This document shows positions 23,467-36,081 of a stretch of 64,000 nucleotides of DNA, piece after piece. The notes beneath the pieces are model-generated. The model worked only from the letters and a program-made list of their open reading frames with translations, did not search any database and was not told the origin of the DNA. How positions within the stretch are numbered: the stretch's first letter is position 1; every line of letters begins with the position of its first letter. Source of the stretch: Siphonodentalium dalli (lineage: Eukaryota; Mollusca; Scaphopoda; Gadilida; Siphonodentaliidae). Location: the NCBI GenBank assembly GCA_032622095.1, contig CP136066.1:133271917-133335916 (forward strand). The letters run 5' to 3'. The position numbers were made by a program, and so were the translations under genes.

Positions 23467-26400
23467 AAAAGCCATCATCTATGACAAAAACAGGGCTTCC
23501 TGGAAGGTCTTTCCGTTCAGTGGCATATGACTTGAGTATTTTACCAAGGACGCTCTTCTGTGTCTTTCTCATTCCTCCAGAATCAAACAGTGCTGGCGGT
23601 TTTGGGGCAAGCTCATACTTTAGATATCCCTCCATTTCGGACTGGGACTGAATCACACAAGTGATGCGAATGAAAAGTATCATGGGATCGACTGCCACTT
23701 CATCTCCACGTACTTTGATAGAATTGGCCATTGATGCGATTGATTTGACAGTGACGGCCCGACGCAGTTTGATGTTGTTGAATGCTTTCCCTACAATCTT
23801 TGATACGCACACATTACCAAGTGTAACGACCTGGTCACAGTTGACTGATTTGTCTGCAACAGTGCCAGATGACAATGAGACTGACTGCAGTGGGTCTCTA
23901 TTGCCGAACGGAGAATGCACTCTCAACCGGTTGAGGAATTTGTTAATATCACTTATGTCATTTGCTTGAGCGCTCTTGCGAAGGTCCCGGTGTTGGTCAC
24001 TGTGGCCAGTGTGGACTTGAGCAAAGTTTTCAAGAGCATTGCATATCGGCAGACAGAGGGGCAGGGCGTGAACCCATTTCGCAATAGTTCTCTCCGTTAT
24101 TCCCCTGCCACGTGTGAGACCGCCAGGTACCTTGAACATCCGCATAAGGCACTTCTGATAGTGAAGAATCCCTTCTCCGTGAATGCCTTGAAGTCGTCGA
24201 TGGGCATTGTTTGGGGGAGATCTTCCATCTGATGGAGGTAGAGATGGGCACACTTAGCGTATGCAAAATGACCACCAGCATGGTAAATTGGTATCATCAG
24301 TCTTACACAATACGTATGGAGTGCCCAGTCTCCAGTGCGCTCTGCTCTCAGGAACAATTGTAGAAGACTGATTTGTTCGTGATACTGCACCCACAATTTC
24401 CCGGTCCGTCCATCCGCGGCATCGCGGAGATCTAACAAACTGATGAAATCAGTTTGAATGACAGCTTCCGCTGTTGTGCATTTACCTGCGACGAGATCGC
24501 CACATGTTGCGTTCAAAGTGGTGCAGTCCACGTTATCAAGCATGCGACTTTCTTCAAAGACAAGTCTAGTCATAGCAACTTTGGTTAGCAAATGAGCACG
24601 GACAGCCCTGGAGTATGCGTGGCCACTAATCATATGATGGGTTGATCCTCCAGCATAAACAGTGGCCCAAAGTTCACCAAGACCACTTCCAGCCATAATA
24701 GAGCCCACTGCCCCCAAATAAGACATAAGCATATGGAATCCTCCAAGCCTCACAAAGACTTTTGTCAACTCATCAGAGAAAGTTACTATCTCAACTGCCT
24801 TGATATATAGCGGCTGATAAAAAGTCACTGGGCAAACATTTAGTCCTTGTTTTTCACATTCGGTTTGCGCGAACATGAGTGCTGTGTATATGGTACTGAC
24901 GTTTGAAGGATCAAAATTTATGAAGGCAATATTTCAATGTCACTTGTCTCATAATGTTCTTCTTTGGTCACAACATGCATATAACCAGCCCACGATGGAC
25001 ATGAGGGGACCCCAAACACATAGCTCAGTGACCAGAGGGAATCGACAGACTTGGCATGCTTCAGAGTTTTGGGAACCGATTCACCCAGATGAAGTAGATC
25101 TTTCATCATGATCAGATCCAAACCTGATTGTGTGGGTCTGTTGTAACTTTTCAGGGGAATATAACCGAACTCGCCAGATCCAACATTACCAAGATTGCCA
25201 GTCAATCGTTTAAGTGACAATTCCCCCCATACTATGGAATGTATTTTTACCATCTATTGTGCGTACATTACAGTCTGCATTATCAAAAATAAATTGTGTG
25301 AATTTGGGCAGTCCCTTGTGAAGCATAATTGACGATATATATTGCTGAACTTCTCTGTAGCTCGAAGAAAACATAAGCCCATTTAAAATGTCAATTAGTT
25401 CCCTCGATGCATATTTTCGGTGTACATAGACTGCAATTGACGACGGCAATGGCAAGACAAAAGACAGCGGTCGGCATGAACTTATCACAGAATGAGCTAT
25501 TGATGTGACGTCTCTGGTTGCTCTGACTGGCTATCTCACCAATTGCCCGACGCCGTGGTGGAGCTATGACAGCATGCAAAAGGCTTGGAGTGTATCAGGT
25601 AGCAAGTCAGTCTACACAGATAAAGAGTCTGGTTTTGGGTACACATCACAATCGTATATATGGTTGACCGAATATCATCCAAAAACTATAGCAGCCGCTT
25701 TCTTGACAATACGCATGCGTTCATCAGTTTCAGTGGAACATTTGCCCGTGTACCACAAATCGTACAGTATTCTGTCGAGGACTCCCTGAATGTCACCACA
25801 TTTTTAAGGGGTCTCAAGTTTGTGATAGAGATTCTGCTCCCAAAATGCTCCATTAACTTTACCTTTAGATATCTTATGATGTAACCGACTTCATCGCCCA
25901 AATATGTTTCAAAGGTTTCTGCTAATTCACTCAGAGAAAACTGGCACTCATTGCTATTCTCCATGAATGTGCACAACTCATTGAATGTGAGTGATTTCTT
26001 GTCTGTCACCGGACTACCCCGTGAGAGAATGTCGGGTGTTTCTCTGGCGAAATTCTGATGGCAATCATGGTGGTAATGCCCTTCTTCTGCAACTAAATCA
26101 CTTGCATGCTCAATAAGAGTAAGCACTATTTCACCCCACTCGTCGTTGCGTTTTCGACACCGTACTCTGATACTATCAATGAAAGACAAGGTCACGACCT
26201 CGTGCACTTGTCTTCTCCTTTCTGAAGGTAGGTTCAGTTGTTTGTCGGCTTCCTGTCCACATAGTAAACAGTGGATCTTAAAATCGAATGCAGGTAGGTC
26301 AGAGCGTAGTTTTAACAATTTACACGGAATCATATCAATCTTCCGGCATAGCTACTAGCTCTTTTCTTGCTCGTTATGGTGCTTGGCCGAGTATAATTTT

Positions 26401-26575
26401 TGTAATAATATCGGTGTATTTTGGAACCATCAACTGGTTCATCTGACCCCAGAAACAGATTATCGCAAAGCTTCATGCTTGCAGATATCAATGGTTGTAC
26501 ACCTCGGCTGCCAAGTGTCACTATTTGTGTAGGGTCCTGTAGTTCCCCCTGACATTTGCAGCATTTCTCCATATC
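23467..26575 (-). pseudogene. Decayed ORF of a multicopy invertebrate gene family, 3' end lost
   Basis: Fragments of one long protein lie in order on the minus strand. An N-terminal Cys/His module starts at 26572 (CCKCQGEL, then KIHRYYYKNYTRP). A second Cys/His module follows (HCLLCGQEAD ... HYHHDCHQNF, about 26270-26050), then a segment around ILYDLWYTGK (25780), the motif FDNADCNVRTIDG with NTFHSMGG (about 25260), a SGLD segment (25130), then YQPLYIKAVEIV and LGGFHMLMSYLGAVG (24800-24700), GGLTRGRGITE (about 24110) and YELAPKPPALFDSGGMRK (about 23600). Frame changes occur near 26330, 25790, 25680, 25250, 24920 and 24190, and there are in-frame stops between 25650 and 25500, so no product can be made. 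The frame stops at 23467 where a pearl-type repeat begins. I recall such proteins as abundant uncharacterised ORFs in aquatic invertebrates and infer a mobile origin, but cannot name the superfamily. The first module appears to have Tyr where a Cys is expected (HRYYY). Confidence 0.75.
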
Positions 26576-27838
26576 TGTTTGTCAAAAGAAAGGAGTTCTT
26601 TGCTTTATTTCCTGACGCAAAGGCTTGATGATTCTGATACAATAAATATCTCAAAACCTATTCAGTATACCAGTATTTAATTTGTGTGAACGTATCAGAA
26701 CTAAATGAGTCATAGTATGAGTTGCATAGTAACACAAGAATACCAGAAAAACCGCCCCTGCTTCGTTGTCACCATAAGGTATCAACAGGAGTCGATTATC
26801 GGCATATGAATATAAAAAACAAAAGCCAACAACAATGAGATCAATTAACGACAATATGCAATGAGAGCAGACAGCCAACTGATAAGGTACGCATGTTATT
26901 AGATTGGCAGCCGAATAAAGAGCGTTCTGCGATTATGCGACCATTGACGGCATTAATAAAGAGTGTTGATTAATTACAGTTCATTTATGGATATTGTGTT
27001 TCTATTAATGTTTATAACAACACCAGAAAAGCTCCATTACGAAGTTGTCAAAGACAGAACCCCAATTTCGATCAGAGAAAGTAGAATAGCAAAAGGTGAT
27101 TAGGTCGATGAGAACCAGTTTAGGGGGTAGGGTTATGTTTTTACAAGTATTGACCACTTAAAATATGTGTAGTCGCTAATGTCACATACTATTGTGAAGA
27201 AGTAATGTCTGTGCAGTTTTTAAAACATATTGCTCATGTCTGTGTTTTGAGATACACGAGAAATCCGACATCAAATACGACAGTTTGCCTGAAAAAATTT
27301 AAATTGCGAACCTGTGGACCTCGTAAATGTGAAATCATCTGCCCGATGAGAATAAGTATAAACATTGACAATGGCTGTCCAATGAATCATTTCAACACTT
27401 CAACCATGCCCTGCAAGAACAAGGTGCTCTGCATGGAAGACACAGCATGCCTTTCGGTACCAAGTTCACATGTGATATGGTGACTTAGCACAAGTAGGCC
27501 AGTGGGCTCTCATCAAGGCCCTCATCCAAGATTACTCCAAAGATTTCTTACCAACGGACAGAATTATAATTGGATAGTTAAGCAAACTGTAGCTGATGGG
27601 TCAGGTTACTATGCTTACATATCTTTGCAGATCTTGGATCAGGGAATCCCATTCCACAAGTTGAATTGAGTGATTTCAAAGAAACAGACACAAGTGTCAC
27701 CGAAAAAATGACAGATTATGATTGATGGAGATTTCCATTCGATAAAGGGAATATGCAATGAAAATCCGATGTCGCCAAATCTTGTGTATCAGATTATCCT
27801 AGGCCCCAATCAACCCAGTCACCCGATTCTGTCAGTCA
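26576..27838. other. Unassigned intron sequence
   Basis: No exon with consistent splice sites. A 92-codon plus-strand frame at 27205-27483 has no recognisable motif. A phrase at 26917-26960 (aataaagagcgtt) echoes the aaacgctctttat words at 16500, 34280 and 60280, suggesting old repeat debris. Confidence 0.4.
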
Positions 27839-27839
27839 T

Positions 27840-29010
27840 ACTGTACATGCATGTAAAGAATGAGATGCTATTTATTATAGCGACACAGAATTATATGACC
27901 AGAGATCTTATAATACTATATATGGTATAACGAACATACTCTCCTTGTTACTAACTATTGTTCTGATACAATGAGTTATAGGATGGAATTGCAAGAAACG
28001 AGGCATAATTTTCCAATAAATAACTTGAAGTCGCAGTAACGTTCGCGATAACGTTGCAAGTATCCAAACACAAGCCCTCATGTTCATACATTCTGGCTAG
28101 CTTAGATTCGCAGGTATTAACTGTGAAAGCACAATTAATTATAACAACATGTGGGATATCTCTATGATAATCATATCCCAAATGTCAGTTAAGTTCCGGT
28201 TGCTCAACATCAACATTACAATTCGTTCAGGCAAAAGAAATTTCATCGGATAACAAAGACTATCTCTTTTATTTAGTCATGTATATTATTGCCAAAGGAG
28301 ACATTTCTGTCCTGGGCAACTTACTGGGTACTAACAGAGCTGTTTCATGTATGCTTTAGCAGTATACATGATAGGAACTTAGCGATGAGTCGACTTCATG
28401 AAATAGAACATGTGTAGCACGAAATTAGGAGACTTCACATACCGTACCACGTGGCGTCCGAAAGCGGACGAGACATCCCACCATATATGTTGCACAATAA
28501 TGCAATATAGTTTTGCCACAAGTAAACTATGTGCTTCTGTAGTCATTGTCAAAATGGCCAGCTATGGCGAATTTTTACAACATGATTCCGATCACGGAAT
28601 TCGAGACGACATTGTGTTGATAAAAAATATGGATTTTTTAACAAATTGAATTGCGCATACTATGAAACGAAAAGTTTCTATGCGTACGTAAGAAATATTA
28701 AACGACCGGGTAAGCAGCGGATAAATTGCAAGTTTGTTATTAACAATAAATATTGAGTTGATAAACTCGCAATTCAGAAAAATACTCCCTTTAGTTAACC
28801 ACGTCCTGACAGCCCGAGGAGGAAAATAAAACTGACTAGGAGAATTGTTGGAACGCGGGAGTTACACTGGCCTCATTCGTGCGTGGCTAATCTGAGCACT
28901 GATTGACCGGGAGTAGGCAAAAACGGGTAATAAATTTTAACCCTCCTGATGACACAAGGCCGGAGATATAATCCAAATAATTCAGTTGAAGGGCTTGCCT
29001 TAGCGGAAAA
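27840..29010. repeat. ~1.1 kb dispersed repeat, copy A
   Basis: Aligns in order with 49790-50900: shared blocks include caatgagttata, tagattcgcaggtatt, gtgtagcacgaaattaggag, caataaatattgagt and aaactgactag. Both end with a motif like ttcagttgagggcttctcc followed by gcggaaaa. Divergence is high, so this is an old copy. Its right end is the terminal inverted repeat of the 46355-50900 element. Confidence 0.75.
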
Positions 29011-29213
29011 CTCAAATTGCATTTCAGTAAGTTTTCATAAGCTGGAGTTATTATTGCGAAAATGATTTCAGACATGCATACCCAACATCAACTAAAGTTA
29101 TCATCCAGAAACTAGGAAAATCCAATTTTCAAATTCGAGAAAGGCCTATCACTCCCTATGGGAGACCTGCATATATAAGAGAGTGCACATATCTCCCGTC
29201 ATGAAAGGGTTAA
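29011..29213. repeat. Pearl-core fragment and a solo piggyBac-type end
   Basis: Contains the pearl-core phrase actaaagttatcatccaga (about 29090) and then, at about 29170-29209, a tatataagag segment ending cgtcatgaaaggg directly before TTAA. The latter looks like the right end of another copy of the neighbouring TTAA element, sharing its target site. Confidence 0.45.
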
Positions 29214-29423
29214 CCCTTTAGTGACAGGAGCTGCACTGGTGCAGCATTATAGGATCCTGTCCAGTACATTCTCTTATATATGCGAGTCTCACACTGGGAG
29301 CCTCATATATATAAGAGAATGCACTGGTTCACAAGGTCAAGGTAGATATTGTTAGGGCAATGTATTCTCTTATATAGGCACAGAGTTTTTGCAAAATTTC
29401 AGGAAGCTCCAGTCATCGAAGGG
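29214..29423. mobile_element. piggyBac-type miniature element (210 bp, TTAA flanks)
   Basis: Ends CCCTTTAGTGACAGGAGCT and, reverse-complemented, CCCTTCGATGACTGGAGCT, flanked by TTAA at 29210-29213 and 29424-29427. TTAA target sites with CCC...GGG ends are characteristic of piggyBac-like elements. The interior holds a hairpin (cattctcttatatatgcgag ... ctcatatatataagagaatg, 29267-29322) shared with the larger element at 53764-54106. Confidence 0.7.
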
Positions 29424-29427
29424 TTAA

Positions 29428-29701
29428 CTAAAGTTATTATCTGGAAACAAAAAATAAGCCCAAATTTCAACAAAGGCCCGTAAATCTCGGCAGACAGACC
29501 CCAAAATCAAACTTACCCTTTATTTTGTGGCAGTGAATTTACATAAAAAATTGTATTCCATTTAGTTCAGTATAAGTGAAGTTATCATCCGTTTTTAATA
29601 CAGGCATATAAAAAAAACTCTCACTAATCAAGTTTGAACACCTGATTATCCTATCAAGCAAGCTAAGAGTCTCAAAGATAATCAAATATATTAAAACATA
29701 C
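29428..29701. repeat. Pearl-core fragment
   Basis: The phrases aactaaagttattatctgga and cagtataagtgaagttatca mark diverged units of the ~170-bp pearl core. No microsatellite or hairpin end is present. Confidence 0.4.
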
Positions 29702-29770
29702 CCTGTCATTATCTTTAGCATACGCACAAGGTGTTATAATTCTCAAAGATGGTATGATTTCTGGAAACAG
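29702..29770 (-). CDS. LRPPRC: LRPPRC-like internal exon (69 nt)
   Basis: Acceptor ctttttcag and donor AGG|gtatgt. Exactly 23 codons in phase 0/0: LFPEIIPSLRIITPCAYAK then DNDR. It continues the DRLLE helix of the upstream exon. Consistent phase on both sides makes chance unlikely. Confidence 0.78.
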
Positions 29771-31753
29771 CTGAAAAAGAAAAGGATGAGATACATGTAA
29801 ATTTGTTGAAATAAATTTATAAGACTTTCAGATAAATTGGTTGATGTACGTGTGGAATAAAAGGAACACAACTGGAGACAAATAAACAAGCAGAAGACTA
29901 ACTAGAGAAATTAAAACCCAAACCCATTATCCATGCAATGATAGATAACACTCCCCAGACTTCATAAAATTGAACATTTGCACAACCTGAAAACCCCAGC
30001 CACTGAAGGTACATGTGTACTACACCAGTTGACTCAACAATGACATCTGACATTATTTACTCACAGAAATCTAATCATTATTGAAAGTCATTTTTGAAAT
30101 AGAAAGGGGCTCATTGAGACACATAATGTGCAGTGACATTTTGACATGAGAAAGTACATGTGTACTACACCAGTTGACTCAACAATGATGTCTCACATTA
30201 TTTACTCAGAGAAATATAATCATTCTACCAAATGATGTGAATAGAACATCCAAATAAACTACTCTCCATACTTTTAAAAGTTAAATAGATCATTTAATTT
30301 CTGTCTTTGATGTCAGTCAAAATTCCTCTTGAAATTGACTATTTGAAATGTAAACACAAACAAAATAATGCCATGTGTCTTGCTTCTTGCTAGTGTGATC
30401 GCCAGATGTTTTCCAATCATTACTAAATACAAAATCATCATTCAGAAAATGGATATATTCTTTGTTGACCTGTATTATGAAATTATTACTGATTTAAACT
30501 GTTAAGCAACCTTGTGTTTTTTCTCGACACCACCTGTAAAATAGTAAGGCTTAACCACAAGGAATTCTGGGGGAATTCCAAAGTTGGAAATATAGATTAA
30601 ATTTGGAAAATTGGTTCTTACAAGAAAATCAAACAAGAAGTTGCACCTTGTGTGCTGGCATACCCCCATAATGGCAATTGAAACATGGGCAGGACAGAGA
30701 CCAAATTAAAAAAGATATTTGAGCGAATGGACAAAAAATTTACATTTTCAGATAAACAAAGAGGGATAACTCTTGAACGGAAAATACAAATAACATAACT
30801 TAACCCTCTTTTGAAAGCCCTCCTGATGCAAAGATCCATACAAAATTTCAACAGAATCCAATACGCATGGTCGAGATATGAGCGGACAGACAGAAACCAA
30901 ACATTTTCGAATAAACAAAGAGGTTCTATGTTCTATGTGCAGGTTTATGACGACACACCCTCACATGTACAGTTTTTGGTATCGATTGGTTGATTAGTTT
31001 AGAAAAGAATTAACCCTTCATATACATGCTATCTGATGCAGCTATTATATATATATTTAATAGTTTTATACCATTAGATGCGATGTCCTGTTTTGAAAAT
31101 ATTAAGATTTTATTCCAACAATTGCAAGTGATATAATTATATCAATAAATTAATTATCACATGATCATCCAAAATCCAGTGTTGAAAGTACGTCTATTTG
31201 CCACTTTAGAAAGCTATAAGGTGCACAACTCTATTTGAATAAAGGCATTCTCTTAGCTTAATGTTATTCCATATGAAATAATTCAATATTTGCCATCAGT
31301 TAGTGTTTATATTTCATGGCAAAGTTTATGATGACACACCCCTGACCTGTATAGTTGGTGCAATTTGGTCGCCCTGTTCGGTAGACACATACTGTCAAAT
31401 GTGATATATCAAATATTTTTCACCAAATCATTCTCATAATTCACATCCAGATTAATCATGACACACTCATCACCTGTATAGATCTTGGTATTGATTTATC
31501 GGTTTTAACCCTACCTATAACCATAACATAAACACATGATACCCAGAGCAATACTGTAACTAATCAGTCTCACATTTATACATATACAAGTAAATGATGG
31601 AAACCCCATAAATATATCCTTCCAATAATCTCCATGCTGTGTCTACATATGTATATTCAGTTTAGATTGAGTCGGTATGGTTGAAGGTATGGGATAAGAT
31701 CTGCCGATCGTGATCGGCCTCACATTTACAGTAGTGAAGTTGAGCAAAAATAC
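29771..31753. other. Intron with one local direct duplication, otherwise unassigned
   Basis: Segment 30011-30085 (acatgtgtactacaccagtt, then gactcaacaatgacatct) recurs at 30156-30228, offset 145. The rest (30240-31753) is AT-rich without recognised genes or repeats, apart from short similarity between 30940-30990 and 31320-31370 (tatgacgacacaccct-like words). Confidence 0.5.
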
Positions 31754-31860
31754 CTCAAGTAGGCGATCAGCTTCAGGTGTACTATTGATGAAACAGTATG
31801 TCCACATGTTCTTCACCATTAGGTTTGCAGAATTCTCTGAGGTACAGAGGCGATCACATA
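31754..31860 (-). CDS. LRPPRC: LRPPRC-like internal exon (107 nt)
   Basis: Acceptor cttttcag and donor CTTGAG|gtattt. The first two bases complete a leucine codon (T+TA). Then come 35 codons: CDRLCTSENSANLMVKNMW, then TYCFINSTPEADRLLE. The spacing of hydrophobic and charged residues is that of paired helices. From memory it matches the part of LRPPRC that precedes its last PPR units. Confidence 0.8.
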
Positions 31861-32295
31861 CTGAAAAGTAAAAGATGAATGCGTCTTACACTTCAAGTGC
31901 CATAACTCTAGAAAACATGAATTGATAAATCCTGTTGCCTGTGGATATCCTGCATCCCATAGTGGTTAATGAATACGCAAAGGATCATTCACATCTGACC
32001 CGCATGGAGATACAGAGACAGTTGTATTGTTCACAATAAGGGCCATAACTTAAGAATAAATGAATTTTTAAAAAGATTACCGAACACTGAACTATATGGT
32101 ATATCTTTGTACCGACAGGAGAATGGGTTAAACTGTTTGACTATAACTAGCCCGATATACCTGCTCTGATTAGTCATGCATTAATGCCCCCAGTATATAA
32201 GCCTGTGTTCTGACTGTCATCTGTTTTGTTTTTTTTTTAAATTCAGTGTTTGGGTAACTTTTTAGGAAAAATTAATTTATATACTCTCAAAATAT
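31861..32295. other. Unassigned intron sequence
   Basis: No exon found. Around 32085-32110 (cactgaactatatggtatat) there is a short match to the inverted-repeat end at 18768. Confidence 0.4.
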
Positions 32296-32431
32296 TATTT
32301 TTCCAGTAAAGAATTATGGATTAGAATACAAGCCTAGAAGGAAACACGAGCAATAATATCCAAATTCTAGAGGATTAAATCTTCCGAAATAGATTTCACG
32401 TAAATGTGAAATGTGGATATGATAAATATAT
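32296..32431 (+). repeat. Left-end fragment of the 46355-50900 element family, split by the 7.4 kb hAT unit
   Basis: Matches 46359-46500: tatttttcc, attatggattagaatacaag, cacgagcaataatatccaaa, tcttccgaaatagattt. The match breaks at the target duplication of the hAT unit that begins at 32440. Confidence 0.6.
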
Positions 32432-32999
32432 CATCATAGCAGGGACCAGCCTAGACCCGATTTTCAGGGCGAAATGACTTCGCCCTACTATAAAAATAAG
32501 GCGAAGTGGCCGTTCTATAGGGCGAAGTGAGTCTACAAAATTTAAATTGATCATTACTACGACAGGAGTCGCTATAGCCTATAGAACGAAAATAGGAGAG
32601 ATGAAATATGTCAATTAAACTTATGAAACAATGGTTGAAATATGGAGTCATTATGTTCACTTCATGACCCTAATAACTATTAATAATACCCAAACATAAT
32701 TGTGAGAGGATAGCAGCATTTTATATCGTAATTGTGGGAGAAATTCCGGAGAATGACAGGATTTTATTTCATATTTTTCGGGTTTTAAAAAATGCCAACA
32801 ATATTTATCAAACCGAAACGAAACGAAATCATGAACACTTTTACTGCGCTCTGTTAGTAATCCCGTTTGAAATTTTAATATGCTTCACAAAGAATTTGTT
32901 TTAAAATTTCTTTAACCAAACTCCATAGATGGAGTGATGAATTGACACATTGTGAGAGGTGTGAGTTTTAACTTTCATTGCAAGGTGTGGTTTAATTAG

Positions 33000-35110
33000 G
33001 GCAATTTATTGTCTGAAGTCATAAAGTTATCAAAAGAATTCACCATCATTAATCCGCTAAAATAACAAAGCAAGTGCACAAAGCAGATACAGACAATGAG
33101 ACATTGTGGCAAGAGCTTAGGAGGTTCCAACGGGGGGAAATATGCTCGTTTGTTTTCATGTCGTCACGACACTGTGATAAAGAATGCGTGGGGCTCATCG
33201 TGGGTGTTTTAAAACCACGTGCTATCATGACGTGGACAGTGCCTCTACAATCTGGACTCATTCATACCCCCGGGTACCAATTATCCTATAGCAGCTAGTA
33301 TAGCAGAATTACTGGTAATTATGTTGCACGTTGCGGTATATACCATTGTTCTCAGCGCGGCTGCTGTCAATCGTGTTATGTAAGATTGCGTGATAGACTA
33401 TGTAATCTGTAGTTAAACTTTTATCTTACAAATTTGGACTCAATACTTTCATATTAATAGCAAATTGTGATTTATATTACAATTTCTTTACAGTTAGACC
33501 CATCAGCCGGAGAAATCGGATAGTAAACACTGAAGTTATGATATAATATTAAAAATATTATGCTAGTCAATCGATAAGTCTAGTCTGCAGCATAGGCTTT
33601 GCTCTTTACTACTATGGTGCCACTGAAACTCTCAGTTTGTTGAACGAATAGTTGATTATGATGGAGCTAAAACGCGGGAGTGGGGTCGGGGTGATTGTAT
33701 ATCAATAACATTAAGAAATATGCCATTCCGACATCAGTATATAACTTAAGTCGGACAAACATTGCAGGACTGTTTAACTCTTTCGCTCGTTGCTTCGTTA
33801 AAAGCGTGACTATATATGACCAATGTTTTATCATCTTCCAGTTTTGTTGGAGTACGTGGAGTAAAATTCGTGGCGGGCGGGGGTGGGGGAGGGGGGTGGT
33901 AGAATCAACGAAACTGTAAGCTTGTGTTTAGTGTAAACTAATTTTAACGGATTGACTACTAAGTACTAGTTTGGTAAAATCAGATTTGTTTCAACGAATA
34001 TTATACATGGAAAAACAATAAATAATAAAAACAGTTCATAACAAATCACTTGAATCTATAATGGAATGGCCAACGATGTCCATGAAATCCACCATGCTCT
34101 CCTTCCCGCTGTCGAAGTCAACACAGTTTGTGTAGCTTGTTTTTGAGCGCTCTTTGATGGTGGTTCACCTAGTCTTAGTCGCTCGATATCGATCAGTCTG
34201 CGGACTAAGTTACCATATTAATTACACGGCATGTAAGAATTAATATTCTAAAATGTTCTTTGCAAAATTTTAAATATCAAATTAAACGCTCTTTATATAT
34301 TAACTTTGATTTTTAAGAGATCTCGACCCTGTTATTATCTTTGATATTAAGAGAGCCTGTTAACCTGAACATGTACATCCGCGACTCAAATTACTTATTT
34401 TTCTATATATTATCGATATTAGATTTATAGAAATTGACGGACAGTACCCGTTTAAACACGATCACATTACACTTTTCATAACGTAAAATACTGTTATATA
34501 TTATTTATTTACTTATTACCATATTATTCATGATAAATTGTTTTCTTTGCAAAATTATAAATACAAAATCAAACGCTCTTTATAGCATTAACATGTCTAT
34601 AATTCACACTTTGATAACAATAGTCACAACAATGACATTGTTTTTTCAAAGTTGATGTCACAAGGGATCGTCCAAACAGGCTTTCATGTTTGTCAAAACG
34701 CGCTCTCATGTTTGTCAAAACATAATATCTACGGAGTTGACATCGCTTGAGTAGAGAGAGAGAGAGTATTTATTCCTCCATAACCATGCAGGCTTTACTG
34801 ACCAGTCAAAACATTCTTTGATATCCGCGATAAAGGATTCAGCATAAAGCATGTTATGAGCAGGGGAAATGTCCGGTGGGTAAATATCTGGGTGGGGAAA
34901 TAATTAGTATACATATAAAAACTATCATCGATCAAAATATTATTTCCGAAAACAAACCAATACAGAGACGATTCACAGTGCCAGCTAAGTCAAGTCAATT
35001 TACGACCTGACAATACAAGGACAACAGCTTAATGCATGCGCTAGACAAACATCCGATGGCGACCACTGTATACGGTGCATTGGTGTACTGGGGATTAACA
35101 GTAGTTATAT
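33000..35110. other. Interior of the 7.4 kb unit, no gene
   Basis: AT-rich with short low-complexity runs (gagag near 34756, a ggggtgggggagggggg stretch near 33880). The phrase ttttaaaaccacgtgctat at 33207-33225 recurs near the other end of the unit (39463-39482). The words aaacgctctttat near 34286 and 34575 recur in other elements. Open frames of 60-75 codons carry no motif. Confidence 0.45.
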
Positions 35111-35179
35111 AATACACTAGACTGTACACATAATTAGTACACCCGCAGTGTACTGATTATGTGTACAGTCTAGTGTATT
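35111..35179. repeat. Perfect 24-bp hairpin
   Basis: Left arm 35111-35134 (aatacactagactgtacaca + taat) is exactly complementary to 35156-35179, with a 21-nt loop that itself contains agtacac and gtgtact. It could be a small foldback repeat or an RNA hairpin; nothing decides between them. Confidence 0.85.
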
Positions 35180-35885
35180 GGCCATGTGTACACATACTAA
35201 TAATAATACTACTGACTCACTGTACCGTGTGACCACACTCCCTGGTCAAGTTGTCTTGCTAATATGCTTTGACTTTTTACTTAATTAATTTGGCCGGTGT
35301 ATTGGTAGTGCTAAATAAGCTTTTTCCAAAAAACGGGGGTTCGTGGTGGGGTCTGAATTCGGTGCTATGCAGCGCGAGACGACGGCGTAATTGGGGTTGT
35401 AAATCAGTACATGTGGTCTTATATGAACATAGCATAATGTTGTCAAGAAATATATATATGACTATAGGGTCATACATCCATGTCTGATAAGAGAGGGGGC
35501 ACCAAGCCAGTGGAACCCAATTCAACACGTAACAGCCCATCCCTGTAGGAATATGATCAATGCCGATGTCTAGCCTTCATGTAGTGGGCCCATGATAACA
35601 TCTCAGTTAATTTACATGCACGCAACTCAGTGATAGGTTTTCTCACAGTGAAGCTTTTTCCAAAGACGGGGGTGGCGGGGTCTGAATTCGGTGCTATCAC
35701 TTGAAACGCTGGGATATTTCCACGCTGTAGGCAGAACCTTGAATAGTCTTTTATGTATAGTGTATAGACGATGACTGACAGAGAAACAGAAATGTGCAGG
35801 AGGATATGTATTCACAAGTGGGAAATGTTAAGTTGAAATAAGCAAAATGGATAATACAGTTAAGAAGGAGACCTACAGTAATTCT

Positions 35886-36081
35886 CTAATTAATGGAATC
35901 CTTAACCACAACAGAATTATGGGTAATTTTTCACGATTTAGTCAGGAATATGGCTTGCTGCCATCCATTCATCGGAAAGCTCTCCCCGAGAGCTTTCCGA
36001 TGAATGGCAACAAGCCATATTTCTGACTAAATCCTGAAAAATTACCGTAATTCTGCTTTCGTTAAGGAGTCCATTAATTAG
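35886..36081. mobile_element. ~196-bp foldback element at the edge of the satellite
   Basis: The whole segment folds on itself: ctaattaatgg at the left pairs with ccattaattag at the right, through arms of ~95 bp (tggcttg...tccattcatcggaaagctctc against gagagctttccgatgaatgg...caagcca). A few mismatches occur. The right end touches the first satellite monomer (ggggtttcaaaccgc) with no gap. Confidence 0.85.
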
